The notes under the pieces were generated by a model. The model had not been told where the DNA came from. It ran no database searches and was given only the letters and a program-made list of their open reading frames with translations. The translations under genes and the position numbers were made by a program. Shown here piece by piece: positions 23,388 through 30,640 of a DNA stretch of 30,685 bases (position 1 is the first letter of the stretch; every line of letters begins with the position of its first letter). Source of the stretch: UBA8516 sp964434855 (GTDB lineage Archaea; Thermoproteota; Nitrososphaeria; Nitrososphaerales; Nitrosopumilaceae); NCBI GenBank assembly GCA_964434855.1, contig CAYSWR010000012.1, forward strand, positions 1 to 30,685, given 5' to 3'.

Positions 23388-24005
23388 TTGGACGCCCTAG
23401 ATAAGGAGATAATATCAGCACTGTATGTTTCCTCGATTTCAGGTGAGGATGCTATTTCAATAATTAGAAAAAAACTTCCTGTTAATCCTGATCATCTTAA
23501 AGCAAAGATAGAATCTTTTGAAAAAAATGGAATTGTTGAATCTGACAAAAAAACACTGACAGATCTTGGCAGATCAGCAATAAGAGTAGTTCTTGCTGGC
23601 GGAGTCTTTGATATCATACATCCTGGACACATACACACTCTAAGAGCTGCAAAGGCGTTAGGAAATGTGTTAATAGTTGTAATAGCGACTGATCAGACTG
23701 CACAAAAGATGAAACATAGATTGCCACTCCACAATATGGAGCTTAGACGCGACCTTGTGAATTCTCTTTTGATGGTAGATTATGCCGTGGTGGGACACGA
23801 AGGAGATATTTTCAATACGGTAGCTCTTGTGAAACCAGACATCATAGCGTTAGGATATGATCAGATCCATCAAGAAAAATTCATCACTGATGGTTGTAAG
23901 AAGATCAATGTCAATGCAAGCATAGCAAGATTACAGTCTCCCATCCCTGACATCAAAAGTTCAAAGATAGAGAGCGAATACGGCGAGTCAATTTATAGAA
24001 TTTAG
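23388..24005 (+). CDS. ribL: FAD synthase RibL with N-terminal winged-helix domain
   Basis: Transfers AMP to FMN to make FAD; archaeal RibL belongs to the cytidylyltransferase fold. 205 residues in two parts. Residues 1-62 look like a winged helix (DALDKEIISALYVS then LKAKIESFEKNGIVE). Residues 65-205 carry the nucleotidyltransferase core: LAGGVFDIIHPGHIHTLR with the HxGH motif H78-H81, and ELRRDLVNSLLMVDYAVVG. Plain RibL is about 150 residues, so the N-terminal part is an addition. The start codon is TTG, 46 bases after the Dph5 stop. It converges on the small zinc-ribbon gene with a four-base overlap of 3' ends. FAD rather than another pyridylyl product is supported by the riboflavin kinase nearby. 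Confidence 0.82.
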   Translation: MDALDKEIISALYVSSISGEDAISIIRKKLPVNPDHLKAKIESFEKNGIVESDKKTLTDLGRSAIRVVLAGGVFDIIHPGHIHTLRAAKALGNVLIVVIATDQTAQKMKHRLPLHNMELRRDLVNSLLMVDYAVVGHEGDIFNTVALVKPDIIALGYDQIHQEKFITDGCKKINVNASIARLQSPIPDIKSSKIESEYGESIYRI

Positions 24006-24172
24006 ATTCTTTTTTCAGTTTCACAGATAGGACATTTTAGGCCGTTTGTTTTAAAACCACATTTTTTACACTTGAGTGAAAAGTAATTGTTTTTTGAAGA
24101 TTTTGTTATTTTGTATATTAATGCGCTTACAATTAGAACACCTAATGCAATTCCGATCCATATTAGAACCAT
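24002..24172 (-). CDS. Small membrane protein with a zinc ribbon
   Basis: A 56-residue protein. One membrane helix fills residues 2-20 (hydrophobic, with Ile, Leu, Val and Ala). A basic linker (KITKSSKNN) follows, and then a zinc ribbon with C35-x2-C38 and C47-x2-C50. With the helix first, the ribbon would lie on the cytoplasmic side by the positive-inside rule. The ATG is the first in frame; the stop overlaps the end of ribL by four bases on the opposite strand. It lies downstream of the riboflavin kinase on the same strand, 44 bases on, and may be transcribed with it. Function is unknown. Confidence 0.6.
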   Translation of the reverse strand: MVLIWIGIALGVLIVSALIYKITKSSKNNYFSLKCKKCGFKTNGLKCPICETEKRI

Positions 24173-24216
24173 ATCAAATCATAGCATTTCCATCAATAAT
24201 TAGTTTGAGATTGTGT

Positions 24217-24903
24217 TTACTTTGATGAGATTGGCACTCTAATCGATATTTGCGAGTCTTTCGAGAGTTTTGCTGCCTTTTTGATATTTGTATGTGAGAT
24301 CAATTCCAGTATAGAATCGTCATAGTGTGTTCTTTCCAAAGTTATGAGCATGCCATCAACTGAGTTGTTAATCTTTGCAGGATAACATCTTACCCAGCCA
24401 TAAGTTCGCTTTTCATCAGAAAAACCATCAATCATTATTCCGTCATGTGCGTCAAGCTCGCGTTTTGCTTCAACAAATTTTTTGTCTTTTAATTTAACAT
24501 TTAATGTGCCTGGAAATGGAATGTAACCAAGTTTTGATTTGAATTGTTTTGTATATCCTTTCATTGACATATAGTATGCCCCTTCACCCATTCCAGAAAT
24601 TATGTTCCCCATAAATTCAATGTAAGATGGAGTAGACTCTAAGCTTGATTTCAAAATAGTGGATATCTTTACCATTTCCGCATGTCCTTTTGGCGTAATT
24701 CTAACTGAGAATTTTTGTCCGTTTCTGATTCGCTCAATGTATCCATCAAGTTCTAATTCCAAAAGATGTTTCGATGCTGCTTGTTGCGATCTGTGAATGT
24801 TTTTTCCAAGTGATGATGTAGTAATAGAAACAAAGTTGTGTCTTGCACCTTTTGCTAACAGTTCAGCAAGAGTTAGAATGTGCTGAACTTTAAGATCTGG
24901 CAT
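24217..24903 (-). CDS. rbkR: CTP-dependent riboflavin kinase with N-terminal HTH (RbkR-like)
   Basis: Phosphorylates riboflavin to FMN using CTP, and probably also regulates transcription. 228 residues. Residues 1-90 form a MarR-like winged helix (SLGKNIHRSQQAASKHLLELELDG spans the recognition region). Residues 95-225 form the archaeal kinase, with the glycine-rich GMGEGAYYM near 104 and IPFPGTLNVKL near 127. The family protein from Methanocaldococcus lacks the HTH. Proteins with it have been described as a bifunctional regulator and kinase (RbkR). It lies seven bases downstream of dnaG on the same strand. The target genes are not visible in this window. Confidence 0.88.
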   Translation of the reverse strand: MPDLKVQHILTLAELLAKGARHNFVSITTSSLGKNIHRSQQAASKHLLELELDGYIERIRNGQKFSVRITPKGHAEMVKISTILKSSLESTPSYIEFMGNIISGMGEGAYYMSMKGYTKQFKSKLGYIPFPGTLNVKLKDKKFVEAKRELDAHDGIMIDGFSDEKRTYGWVRCYPAKINNSVDGMLITLERTHYDDSILELISHTNIKKAAKLSKDSQISIRVPISSK

Positions 24904-24910
24904 TAAAGAA

Positions 24911-26053
24911 TTAGGCTACACCGAGGTCTGTAAATGTTTTGAGAACAAGACCATCCGTGTTTTTTAGATTAGCTATTCTATGACCTATAACGCACTCTAT
25001 TCCTGCTTGTCTTGCGGCATCGATGAGTCTTTGAGTTATGATACCATCGAGAACCAGGTATTTTATTCCAGAACCAGTAGAGAGTTTTCCTACCACTTCA
25101 CTTACTGGTACTTTGAAGAGTTCGTTTAGACCATCATCAAGTGCTACTGCTTCAAGCGATTCATTTAGATTTTCATAGACTTTTTTTGCCATATTTGCAA
25201 TAGGTTCATCTTTTGGGTCTTTGAGTATAGGTTTTGCAGTTTCCTTTTTCATGTCTTCTGCAGTTTCCTTTAGTATGTCTGCAATCTGTTGTGGAGTAAG
25301 CTCTTCAACCTCAACTCCTTCTGGTGCACGATGAATTACATCGATGTTAACCATTGCCTTAAGTTCTTTTAGTATAAAGCCCCCGGCCCTATCCCCATCC
25401 AAGAATGCTACAACCTTTGATTTGGAATTGCAGAGTTCTTTTATGGATTCATCTATTCTTGCACCTTCAATTGCAAGTGCGTTATCAAAACCAGCTCGTA
25501 ACAAGTTTATAACATCAGCTCTTCCTTCAACCAAAATTATCCAAGGGGAATCAGATACTCCAGAACCACATGCTAGTTTCTCTCTTCCAAAAGTAGTAAG
25601 TTTACCTGTACCACCTTCTGATACATCCTTTAACATCTCTTCCCCTTCACTGATTGTTTTTGTAGACCATTTCTGGACAATTGCTTTTGCTCTATCTACA
25701 ATCTCTTTCTTCTTTGCTGATCTGACATCGTCTATGGCTTCTAGTTTAAAGTGAGCTACAAAAGGCCCTACCTTATCGATACTTTCTATTGCTGCAGCTA
25801 TAAGAGCAGCAGTCGTTATGTCTGTACTCATAGGCAACAATGCATCCCCATTTGTTTGAGTAGACGTGGCAGTAGTGTTAACTTCTATCCTGCCAACCTT
25901 CGAAACTTTTTGGAGTTCGTTTAGGTTCATCTCTGGTCCCAACAGTCCTTCTGTCTGACCGAAAATGGCACCTATTATGTCGGCCTTTTCAACCAATCCA
26001 TCGACGTCAAAGCTGAGCTTAACGTGATACTTGACAATTCCTGTACTTGGCAA
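24911..26053 (-). CDS. dnaG: DnaG-type primase (archaeal)
   Basis: A 380-residue archaeal homologue of bacterial primase, found with the RNA exosome in several archaea and able to make primers in vitro. After an archaea-specific N-terminus (GIVKYHVKLSFDVDGLVEKADIIG in overlapping parts), the TOPRIM domain starts near residue 171. IILVEGRAD holds the catalytic E176, and VVAFLDGDRAG holds D219 and D221. No N-terminal zinc finger is present, as usual in archaea. The start is TTG at 26053, chosen because the family begins with this segment. A GAGG lies about 10 bases upstream. The riboflavin kinase follows at seven bases. Confidence 0.93.
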   Translation of the reverse strand: MPSTGIVKYHVKLSFDVDGLVEKADIIGAIFGQTEGLLGPEMNLNELQKVSKVGRIEVNTTATSTQTNGDALLPMSTDITTAALIAAAIESIDKVGPFVAHFKLEAIDDVRSAKKKEIVDRAKAIVQKWSTKTISEGEEMLKDVSEGGTGKLTTFGREKLACGSGVSDSPWIILVEGRADVINLLRAGFDNALAIEGARIDESIKELCNSKSKVVAFLDGDRAGGFILKELKAMVNIDVIHRAPEGVEVEELTPQQIADILKETAEDMKKETAKPILKDPKDEPIANMAKKVYENLNESLEAVALDDGLNELFKVPVSEVVGKLSTGSGIKYLVLDGIITQRLIDAARQAGIECVIGHRIANLKNTDGLVLKTFTDLGVA

Positions 26054-26139
26054 TTCATAATCCTCTTAATTTTTGATCAGTTTCTTTTCCCCAAAGGCGG
26101 ATATAAGTGCTTATGGTGATTCCAAATAACAAGTCGATC

Positions 26140-26514
26140 TCATGTGGATAATTCATACGTTGAGAGATCTTCGATGTGTCTTATTTTTCCCTTCGTTATC
26201 ATAGCAAGCTTTCTTTTAAAGGAAAGATCTATTCTGATTCGGTGTTCAAGTTGAGAGATTATTCTGCTTGTAAGATATCTCCCTTTTCGATCTAAATCAA
26301 GTAAGAGTATCATTTGTTTATACGAATCCACAGAATCGGCGAATTTGACAAGTCCATTAAAGCTGTGAAACTCGCATATCTTCCCAGAAAAACCAAGTTT
26401 TTTCAAGGCTGCTGAATCGCGTTTTCCTTCTACAACAATAATACTATCTTTTTTTGAGTTTAGCAAAGCTATAAAATTTTTCATGCCTTCAATTTCAGAT
26501 GCAGTTATTTTCAT
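26140..26514 (-). CDS. Small stand-alone TOPRIM-domain protein
   Basis: A 124-residue protein made of little more than a TOPRIM domain, the metal-dependent nucleic-acid fold of primases, topoisomerases and RNase M5. IIVVEGKRD gives the catalytic E29, and MILLLDLDRKG gives D73 and D75. RHIEDLSTYEL closes the sequence. No zinc finger or helicase part is attached, so it is probably a nuclease or RNA-processing protein (RNase M5/UPF0292-like); the substrate is unknown. The ATG at 26514 is chosen because a TATA box lies 23 bases upstream. In-frame ATGs at 26529 and further up (to 26595) would run into the divergent gene. It lies 86 bases upstream of dnaG on the same strand. Confidence 0.8.
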   Translation of the reverse strand: MKITASEIEGMKNFIALLNSKKDSIIVVEGKRDSAALKKLGFSGKICEFHSFNGLVKFADSVDSYKQMILLLDLDRKGRYLTSRIISQLEHRIRIDLSFKRKLAMITKGKIRHIEDLSTYELST

Positions 26515-26532
26515 AAAACTAGTTGACATTTC

Positions 26533-26542
26533 AAATATTAAG
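26533..26542. promoter_or_regulatory. Single AT-rich element serving two divergent genes
   Basis: AAATATTAAG contains the symmetrical core AATATT. It is centred about 28 bases before the ATG of the amidotransferase (plus, 26565) and about 23 bases before the ATG of the TOPRIM gene (minus, 26514). Both distances suit a leaderless archaeal promoter, and no second AT-rich element lies between the genes. Confidence 0.4.
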
Positions 26543-26564
26543 CAGTTTTTAGTGACATACGAGG

Positions 26565-27251
26565 ATGACAGATATTCTTGTATTACAAAATTCAAAATAT
26601 GAAGGGCTTTCAGGTCTTGGTAGACTTTTAGAAGAAGATGGATTTAGAACAAAAATCGTATTTGAAACGAAAGAAAATATTTCAAAACAAGATTATTCTG
26701 CAGTAATAATTCTTGGAGCTCCAGAGAGCGCAAATGATGACCTACCTTATCTTAAAAATGAAATGAACCTGATACGAGAATATGTAGAAAAAGACATACC
26801 ACTTCTTGGAATATGTCTAGGTTCTCAACTTATTGCAAAGGCGTTTGGTGCCAGAGTATATCAAGGAATTAAAAAGGAGATAGGAATTTACCATGATATT
26901 GAGTTTGACAATCAATCAAAGTCAGGCCTTTTTTCAGGAATTAAAAGTCCAGCAACGGTTTTTCATTGGCATGGCGACACATTTGATCTTCCCCAAAATG
27001 CATTAAGACTCGCTCATTCAAAAGATTACCAAAACCAAGCATTACAGATAGGAAGCGCAGTAGGAGTCCAGTTTCATCTTGAGGTAGATGAAGAAACCAT
27101 TAGACTGTGGCTTGAGAAATCAAAAGATGAGCTGAGTCATTCCTACATAGACTCGAATGAAATAGTCAGAAAGATCCCTGAATCCATACAGGAAATACAA
27201 AACAATATGAAAATCTTTTATCGCAATTTCAAGGCAGCGTTCAATCTTTGA
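26565..27251 (+). CDS. Class I glutamine amidotransferase
   Basis: Releases ammonia from glutamine, or hydrolyses a related gamma-glutamyl bond. 228 residues. The catalytic triad is intact: C84 in LLGICLGSQL, and H171 with E173 in VQFHLEVD. The fold resembles the free-standing GMP-synthase-like amidotransferases, and FHWHGDTFDLP (about 130-140) is shared with them. No synthetase domain is fused and no matching partner is adjacent, so the acceptor is unknown. A true GuaA glutaminase subunit is usually shorter (about 190). It is followed at 15 bases by the CoA synthetase gene, which suggests co-transcription. Confidence 0.8.
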   Translation: MTDILVLQNSKYEGLSGLGRLLEEDGFRTKIVFETKENISKQDYSAVIILGAPESANDDLPYLKNEMNLIREYVEKDIPLLGICLGSQLIAKAFGARVYQGIKKEIGIYHDIEFDNQSKSGLFSGIKSPATVFHWHGDTFDLPQNALRLAHSKDYQNQALQIGSAVGVQFHLEVDEETIRLWLEKSKDELSHSYIDSNEIVRKIPESIQEIQNNMKIFYRNFKAAFNL

Positions 27252-27266
27252 CAAAAGTTTAATATA

Positions 27267-29432
27267 ATGACTGTTAGACTTTCCGATCTGGTTATGAGTT
27301 CTGTTACCAAAATCTTTGAAGAAACAATAGTTACAGATCACAAAGTAATCACAGAAGAGCTGTCAAAATCTGTTTTGAAAAAATACGGAGTAAAAGTTCC
27401 AGGATATGCACTTGTAAATTCTTCCAAAGAAGCGACAAAAGCAGCAAAAAGACTAGGATATCCACTCGTCATGAAAGTAGTATCACCACAAATTCTTCAT
27501 AAAACTGATGTTGGTGGAGTCAAGGTAGGATTACAAAACGAGAAGGATGTCAAGAAAGCATTTAATGACATGTACAAGAGACTTTCAAAGAAGAGAGGAG
27601 TTCATCTTAAAGGAATTTTGCTTGAGAAGATGGTTCCTCAAGGCGTGGAATTAATTGTCGGTTTACAAAATGATCCACAGTTTGGTCCAGTCATAATGGT
27701 AGGACTTGGTGGTGTACTGACTGAAATTTTCAAAGATGTTGCGTTCAGACTGCTTCCAATTACAATTGCTGATGCAAAATCAATGCTTGAAGAACTAAAA
27801 GGAGCAAAGATACTGCAAGGATATAGGGGAAGTAAACCCATTGACCAAAACATGCTTGCAAAAGCACTTGTTCAAATAAGCAAACTTGGTGTTGACAATG
27901 CGGCATACTTTGACAGCATCGATTTTAATCCAATTGTAGTTTATCCAAAATCTTACTGTGTTGTTGACGCAAAGATAATTTTGAGAAAAGAAAAGAAAGA
28001 CAATGCCATATCCAAAGCTCAACCAAATGCAGGGTTTATGGAGAAATTCTTCACACCACAATCAGTTGCTCTTGTTGGAGCTTCTGCGACTCCAGGAAAG
28101 ATTGGAAACTCTGTCTTAGACAGTCTTGCAAAACATGACTACAAAGGGAAAGTATATCCAATAAATCCAAAGGCTGATGAAATTTTAGGACTAAAATGTT
28201 ATCCATCATTGGAAGCAATCCAAGATCCAATAGACCTAGTTGTTGTCTGTGTTGATCTTTCAGTCACAGCCCCAGTTCTTGAATCATGTGCAAAAAAAGG
28301 GATCCATAGTGTTGTAATCGTATCAGGTGGAGGAAAAGAACTAGGCGGAGAAAGAGCAGCCATGGAAGCAGAGATAAAACGCGTTTCAGAAGCAAACAAA
28401 ATCAGAATAATTGGTCCAAACTGCATAGGTATGTTTAATGCAGCAAACAGACTTGACTGTGCCTTTCAAGGACAAGCAAGGATGATACGTGCAAAACTAG
28501 GTGATGTCGCATTCCTATCACAGAGTGGCACGATGGGAATTAGTTTCCTTGAAACAGCAGACTCGTTTGGACTATCAAAGATGGTTAGTTACGGAAACAG
28601 ATCAGATGTTGATGAAGCAGACATGATCTGGTATCTAGCAAGCGATCCTCAGACCAAAGTAATTGCACTTTATGTTGAAGGTTTTGGAGATGGTCGCAAG
28701 TTTGTAGAGACAGCAAAACGAGTCATGGCAGAAAAGCACAAACCGGTTGTCATATGGAAGAGTGGAAGGACAGCAGCTGGTGCCAAACAAGCAGCATCAC
28801 ACACGGGATCACTTGGAGGATCAAATGCAATCATCATGGGTGCATTCAAACAAGCAGGAATAATTTCAGTAGACAGTTATCAAGAACTTGCAGGAGTGGT
28901 AAAGGCACTTTCATGGCAACCACCTGCAAAAGGAAACAGGGCAGGTTTAGTAAGCAATGGTGCAGGCCCTATGATTGGTGCTATTGATCACTTTGAAAGA
29001 CTTGGACTGGAAGTTGCAAAAGTTTCAGAGTCAACTTTAGCAGAGATGAAAGCTCACTATCCACCAACATATGTTTTGGGCACTGGCAATCCCGTAGATG
29101 TAACAGGTGGAGCAAATGCAGATGACTATAGATATGCAATTCAGAAATTCATGGATGATCCAAACGTGGATATCATTATGCCATGGTTTGTCTTTCAAGA
29201 CGATCCACTAGAAGAAACAATCATAGATTATCTTGGAGAGTTTTCAAGACAACAGAAAAAACCAATTCTTGTTGGAGGAAACGGCGGACCATATACACAG
29301 AGGGTATCTGCTTTGATTGAGAACCATAAGGTTCCAGTATATGACGATATCAGAACATGGGTTGCAGCTGCAGTTGCTATGCTCCAGTGGGGAAAACACA
29401 ATCCAAACAGACAAGGTTTAAGTTCTTCATAG
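27267..29432 (+). CDS. ADP-forming acyl-CoA synthetase, probable 3-hydroxypropionyl-CoA synthetase
   Basis: Activates an organic acid to its CoA ester while making ADP. 721 residues. The ATP-grasp part comes first (about 20-245, with the phospho-transfer H78 in SPQILHKTDVGGV). The CoA-binding domain begins near 265 (FFTPQSVALVGASATPGKIGN), and the ligase domain follows with the phosphorylated H512 in AASHTGSLGGS. This order, ATP-grasp before the CoA part, is the reverse of most fused family members. From memory, Nitrosopumilus Nmar_1309 is the 3-hydroxypropionyl-CoA synthetase of the 3HP/4HB cycle and lies next to the hydratase, as here. Acetate or 4-hydroxybutyrate are alternative substrates. 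The first ATG is used; another lies nine codons on. Confidence 0.85.
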   Translation: MTVRLSDLVMSSVTKIFEETIVTDHKVITEELSKSVLKKYGVKVPGYALVNSSKEATKAAKRLGYPLVMKVVSPQILHKTDVGGVKVGLQNEKDVKKAFNDMYKRLSKKRGVHLKGILLEKMVPQGVELIVGLQNDPQFGPVIMVGLGGVLTEIFKDVAFRLLPITIADAKSMLEELKGAKILQGYRGSKPIDQNMLAKALVQISKLGVDNAAYFDSIDFNPIVVYPKSYCVVDAKIILRKEKKDNAISKAQPNAGFMEKFFTPQSVALVGASATPGKIGNSVLDSLAKHDYKGKVYPINPKADEILGLKCYPSLEAIQDPIDLVVVCVDLSVTAPVLESCAKKGIHSVVIVSGGGKELGGERAAMEAEIKRVSEANKIRIIGPNCIGMFNAANRLDCAFQGQARMIRAKLGDVAFLSQSGTMGISFLETADSFGLSKMVSYGNRSDVDEADMIWYLASDPQTKVIALYVEGFGDGRKFVETAKRVMAEKHKPVVIWKSGRTAAGAKQAASHTGSLGGSNAIIMGAFKQAGIISVDSYQELAGVVKALSWQPPAKGNRAGLVSNGAGPMIGAIDHFERLGLEVAKVSESTLAEMKAHYPPTYVLGTGNPVDVTGGANADDYRYAIQKFMDDPNVDIIMPWFVFQDDPLEETIIDYLGEFSRQQKKPILVGGNGGPYTQRVSALIENHKVPVYDDIRTWVAAAVAMLQWGKHNPNRQGLSSS

Positions 29433-29446
29433 ATTGGAGTTTTGAC

Positions 29447-30208
29447 ATGTCTCTAGTCAATGTATCAAAATCTGACGGAATTTGTGTTGTAAAAATTAAC
29501 AGACCAGACAAGCTTAATGCAATGAATACAGATGTTGCAAAAGAATTGATTTCAGTTTTCAACGATGTGGACAAAGACGATTCAATCAAAGTTATCATAC
29601 TTACAGGCGAGGGGGACAAGGCATTTTCTGCAGGAGCAGACATTGAATACATGTCTACAATCTCTCCTATAGAATCAGAAACATATGCAAAGACAGGTCA
29701 CCTTCTAACCTCAACAGTAGAAAATGTTAGCAAGCCAACCATTGCAGCAATAAACGGGTTTGCGCTTGGTGGTGGTTGTGAACTTGCACTAGCTTGTGAT
29801 ATTAGAATTGCTGCAGATACTGCAAGGATTGGACAGCCTGAAGTTACAATAGGAGTATGCCCGGGATGGGGAGGAACACAAAGACTGCAAAGAATAGTTG
29901 GAATTGCAAAAGCAAAAGAATTGATCTATACTGGTAGAATGGTAAAAGCTGATGAAGCAAAATCAATTGGATTAGCAAACCAAGTTGTTGAATTACCAAA
30001 GTTGATGGAAGAGGCTACAAACATGGCAAAGATGATTGCTCAAAATTCTGCAATGGCGGTAAGAATGTCTAAAATTGCAATAAACAAAGGTAGAAACACT
30101 GATATCGACACAGGTCTTGCTCTGGAATTATACACGTGGGGCCTATGCTTTACTCATCCAGACAGGCAAGAAAGAATGACTGCTTTTGTGAACAAGTCAA
30201 AGAAATAG
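29447..30208 (+). CDS. 3-hydroxypropionyl-CoA dehydratase / crotonyl-CoA hydratase (crotonase family)
   Basis: A 253-residue enoyl-CoA hydratase. FSAGADIEYM (60-69) and FALGGGCELA (105-114) form the oxyanion pocket. E112 and E132 (GQPEVTIG) are the two catalytic glutamates of true hydratases. Family knowledge: in ammonia-oxidising archaea one such enzyme, Nmar_1308 in N. maritimus, acts both on 3-hydroxypropionyl-CoA and on crotonyl-CoA, serving two steps of the 3HP/4HB cycle. The adjacent ADP-forming synthetase makes this the best reading. The ATG at 29447 gives the standard N-terminus. The frame is open upstream to 29357 inside the synthetase gene, but those residues are cysteine-rich and unlike the family. 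The 14-base gap to the synthetase stop suggests one operon. Confidence 0.88.
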   Translation: MSLVNVSKSDGICVVKINRPDKLNAMNTDVAKELISVFNDVDKDDSIKVIILTGEGDKAFSAGADIEYMSTISPIESETYAKTGHLLTSTVENVSKPTIAAINGFALGGGCELALACDIRIAADTARIGQPEVTIGVCPGWGGTQRLQRIVGIAKAKELIYTGRMVKADEAKSIGLANQVVELPKLMEEATNMAKMIAQNSAMAVRMSKIAINKGRNTDIDTGLALELYTWGLCFTHPDRQERMTAFVNKSKK

Positions 30209-30250
30209 TCCCCTTTAGATTGAATTCCTAGTATGTCACGTAGGAAAACC

Positions 30251-30261
30251 TTATTATAATT
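30251..30261 (+). promoter_or_regulatory. TATA box of the A-type carrier gene
   Basis: TTATTATAATT is centred about 27 bases upstream of the ATG at 30283, predicting a transcript that starts within a base or two of the start codon. Confidence 0.5.
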
Positions 30262-30282
30262 TGAAAGCGGAAAAGCATTATC

Positions 30283-30633
30283 ATGAGCAACACACAGTCT
30301 ACAAAACTATTGACTATTACGACAAAAGCCGCAGAGAAGATAGCTGTTTTTATGAAAGAAGAGACGGAAAAGCCAGAATACCTGAGAGTTTACGTTCAGG
30401 GTGGTGGATGTTCAGGTCTTTCGTATGGCATGAGTTTTGAAAAAACAAAAGAAGAAGACGACATACTGATTGAGGAAAACGGAGTAAAAATCATAGTTGA
30501 TAGCTACAGTCAAGACTACCTCAAGGGTGCAAATGTAGATTATCTCGAGAGTCTAATGGGTGCTGGATTTAAAATCAACAACCCAAACGTTACTAAGAGC
30601 TGTTCTTGCGGTTCCTCTTTTAGCACTTCCTAA
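30283..30633 (+). CDS. A-type iron-sulfur carrier (HesB/IscA/ErpA family)
   Basis: Binds and passes on Fe-S clusters or iron to target proteins. 116 residues, the usual length. The three conserved cysteines are C43 (GGGCSGLSYGM) and C107 and C109 in the C-terminal SCSCGSSF. The protein begins after a short polar stretch with ITTKAAEKI, normal for the family. It is transcribed alone, with its own TATA box and a T-rich tract behind it. Which of the IscA/ErpA/SufA types it corresponds to cannot be told from sequence. Confidence 0.92.
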   Translation: MSNTQSTKLLTITTKAAEKIAVFMKEETEKPEYLRVYVQGGGCSGLSYGMSFEKTKEEDDILIEENGVKIIVDSYSQDYLKGANVDYLESLMGAGFKINNPNVTKSCSCGSSFSTS

Positions 30634-30640
30634 GTTCAGA

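Noticed and set aside
25344..25754. A 136-residue open frame antisense to dnaG
   Set aside because: It is Ser-rich with no recognisable domain and lies wholly inside a well-conserved primase gene; it reflects the complementary codon pattern.
29357..29446. A 30-residue upstream extension of the crotonase gene, rich in cysteine
   Set aside because: It lies inside the synthetase gene and is unlike the family N-terminus. The ATG at 29447 gives the standard crotonase start 14 bases after the synthetase stop.
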